This document shows, piece after piece, positions 63,197 to 64,000 of a DNA stretch of 64,000 nt (its first letter is position 1; each line of letters starts with the position of its first letter). Position numbers and translations under genes: made by a program. The notes beneath the pieces were generated by a model. The model searched no databases. It saw only the letters and a program-made list of their open reading frames with translations, and was not told where the DNA came from. Source of the stretch: Medicago truncatula (taxonomy: Eukaryota; Streptophyta; Magnoliopsida; Fabales; Fabaceae); contig NC_053045.1 of assembly GCF_003473485.1 (NCBI RefSeq), forward strand, positions 42,574,494 to 42,638,493, written 5' to 3'.

Positions 63197-64000
63197 TTTG
63201 GGGGGTGTGAAAATAATATATAACCACTCCATTTCATTTTCAGATTTATATAGCAGAATTGAAACCATAAGCTTCAATGTTTTGTTTGTGATTTTATAGT
63301 ATATAGAATGAAAAAAAAGAGTCTTAAGGGTTATGGACTATCTTAGTGAAGAATTATTGAATTAATTATTTTTCTTTTTGTGTCTAGTTGCTCTTGTTTA
63401 TGTAGTTACTCATATTTGAAGTTAAATTGGGAATTCCTTTTGTATTTCATGATATTCTGATTCCACTTTTAACTTTAAGTTGTTTCTTTCACTTTGGATT
63501 GTTCAAATTTTAAACTTAATTAAAGGAACTTTTTGATGACTAATCACTGTGAAAAAGTTAAATTTGAGCGACATTAGCTTGTGGCATTAAACCAACATAA
63601 AACTGAATTTCAGAAAATCAAAGTGATTGAATATAAGTGGTTAATGCGTTTATCGGAATGCTGCCTCAATTTTGATGGAAAAAAAATGAACTGGAAATTT
63701 GCTCTTTAGGCATTCATGATTTGCTCTTAAGCACCATAAACCGACGAAAATACTCTCAGTAGCAATAATTAACGATTGTTTTGGAGACTTTTTAAAACGG
63801 TTGGAACAATTGAAGAAGGAATTTAACGGATTTAAAAAATGTTTAAAGGCTGTTAATTGTCATTTTGTGGTGAACAACACTTAACGGTCGTTCAACCAAC
63901 GATAATTGTTAAATTAAGCAATTAGAGGGTGACTCATGAGCAGCTTTCAATGAACTGACTAATCGAACGTAGAAGGTGGGTTGGGCTAATCAAATTCAAA
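63197..64000. other. ROP 3' flank, no gene seen
   Basis: Contains the ROP 3' UTR in its first part. The rest is AT-rich with AACGG(T/A)-type words repeated in 63780-63900. No gene or boundary recognised. Confidence 0.4.

Overview
This window is nuclear plant DNA, AT-rich and intron-rich, with compact GT-AG exons separated by many small transposons. The families seen (class III peroxidase, ROP GTPase, AP2/ERF, LOB domain, SNI1), the Tourist, Stowaway, hAT and Mutator-like MITEs and the tRNA-derived SINEs fit a papilionoid legume such as Medicago. The species assignment is inference; no database search was possible.

Genes, left to right. (1) 339-1146 (-): first four exons of an API5-type gene that runs off the left edge. 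(2) 4537-7959 (-): F1-ATPase assembly chaperone ATP11, 4 exons, 250 aa. (3) 12296-14789 (+): secreted class III peroxidase, 3 exons, 346 aa. (4) 15300-19573 (-): SNI1, 15 exons, 467 aa, convergent with the peroxidase. (5) 24581-27228 (-): GDSL esterase/lipase, 5 exons, 366 aa. (6) 34379-34747 (-): small intronless AP2/ERF factor. (7) 38911-42958 (-): R2R3-MYB of the MYB98 type, 3 exons, 442 aa. (8) 47678-48109 (-): histone H2B with a plant histone promoter module. (9) 54775-about 55581 (+): divergent LOB-domain protein. (10) 61971-63196 (+): ROP/RAC small GTPase, 7 exons, 196 aa, with one apparent GC-AG intron. All joined exon models keep one open frame.

The spaces between genes are mostly transposon-derived. 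Several elements have boundaries that can be read directly. Two are non-autonomous Mutator-like elements with perfect 9-bp target duplications (22274-23151 and 45341-46614). One is a hAT-type MITE with an 8-bp duplication (57949-58103). There are Tourist-like elements with 3-bp TWA-type duplications (18925-19123; probably 1401-3624 and 51995-52905) and a Stowaway MITE (37590-37870). Three SINEs have 7-10 bp duplications, and one 5'-truncated LINE has a 12-bp duplication. A pair of elements sharing one terminus lies in tandem at 48422-50655. Decayed copia (31290-32720), LINE (58425-58930) and MuDR-like (10220-10860) coding remnants are also present.

The first three genes (API5, ATP11, peroxidase) are in the order I recall for Arabidopsis At2g34040-At2g34060, which suggests a conserved block. 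The genes otherwise have unrelated roles (mitochondrial assembly, cell wall and lipid enzymes, chromatin and defence, transcription, Rho signalling); I see no operon-like or clustered pathway and no clearly new biological system. The most useful observations are the GC-AG intron, the shared-terminus transposon pair, the SINE set, the histone promoter and the divergent LOB protein.
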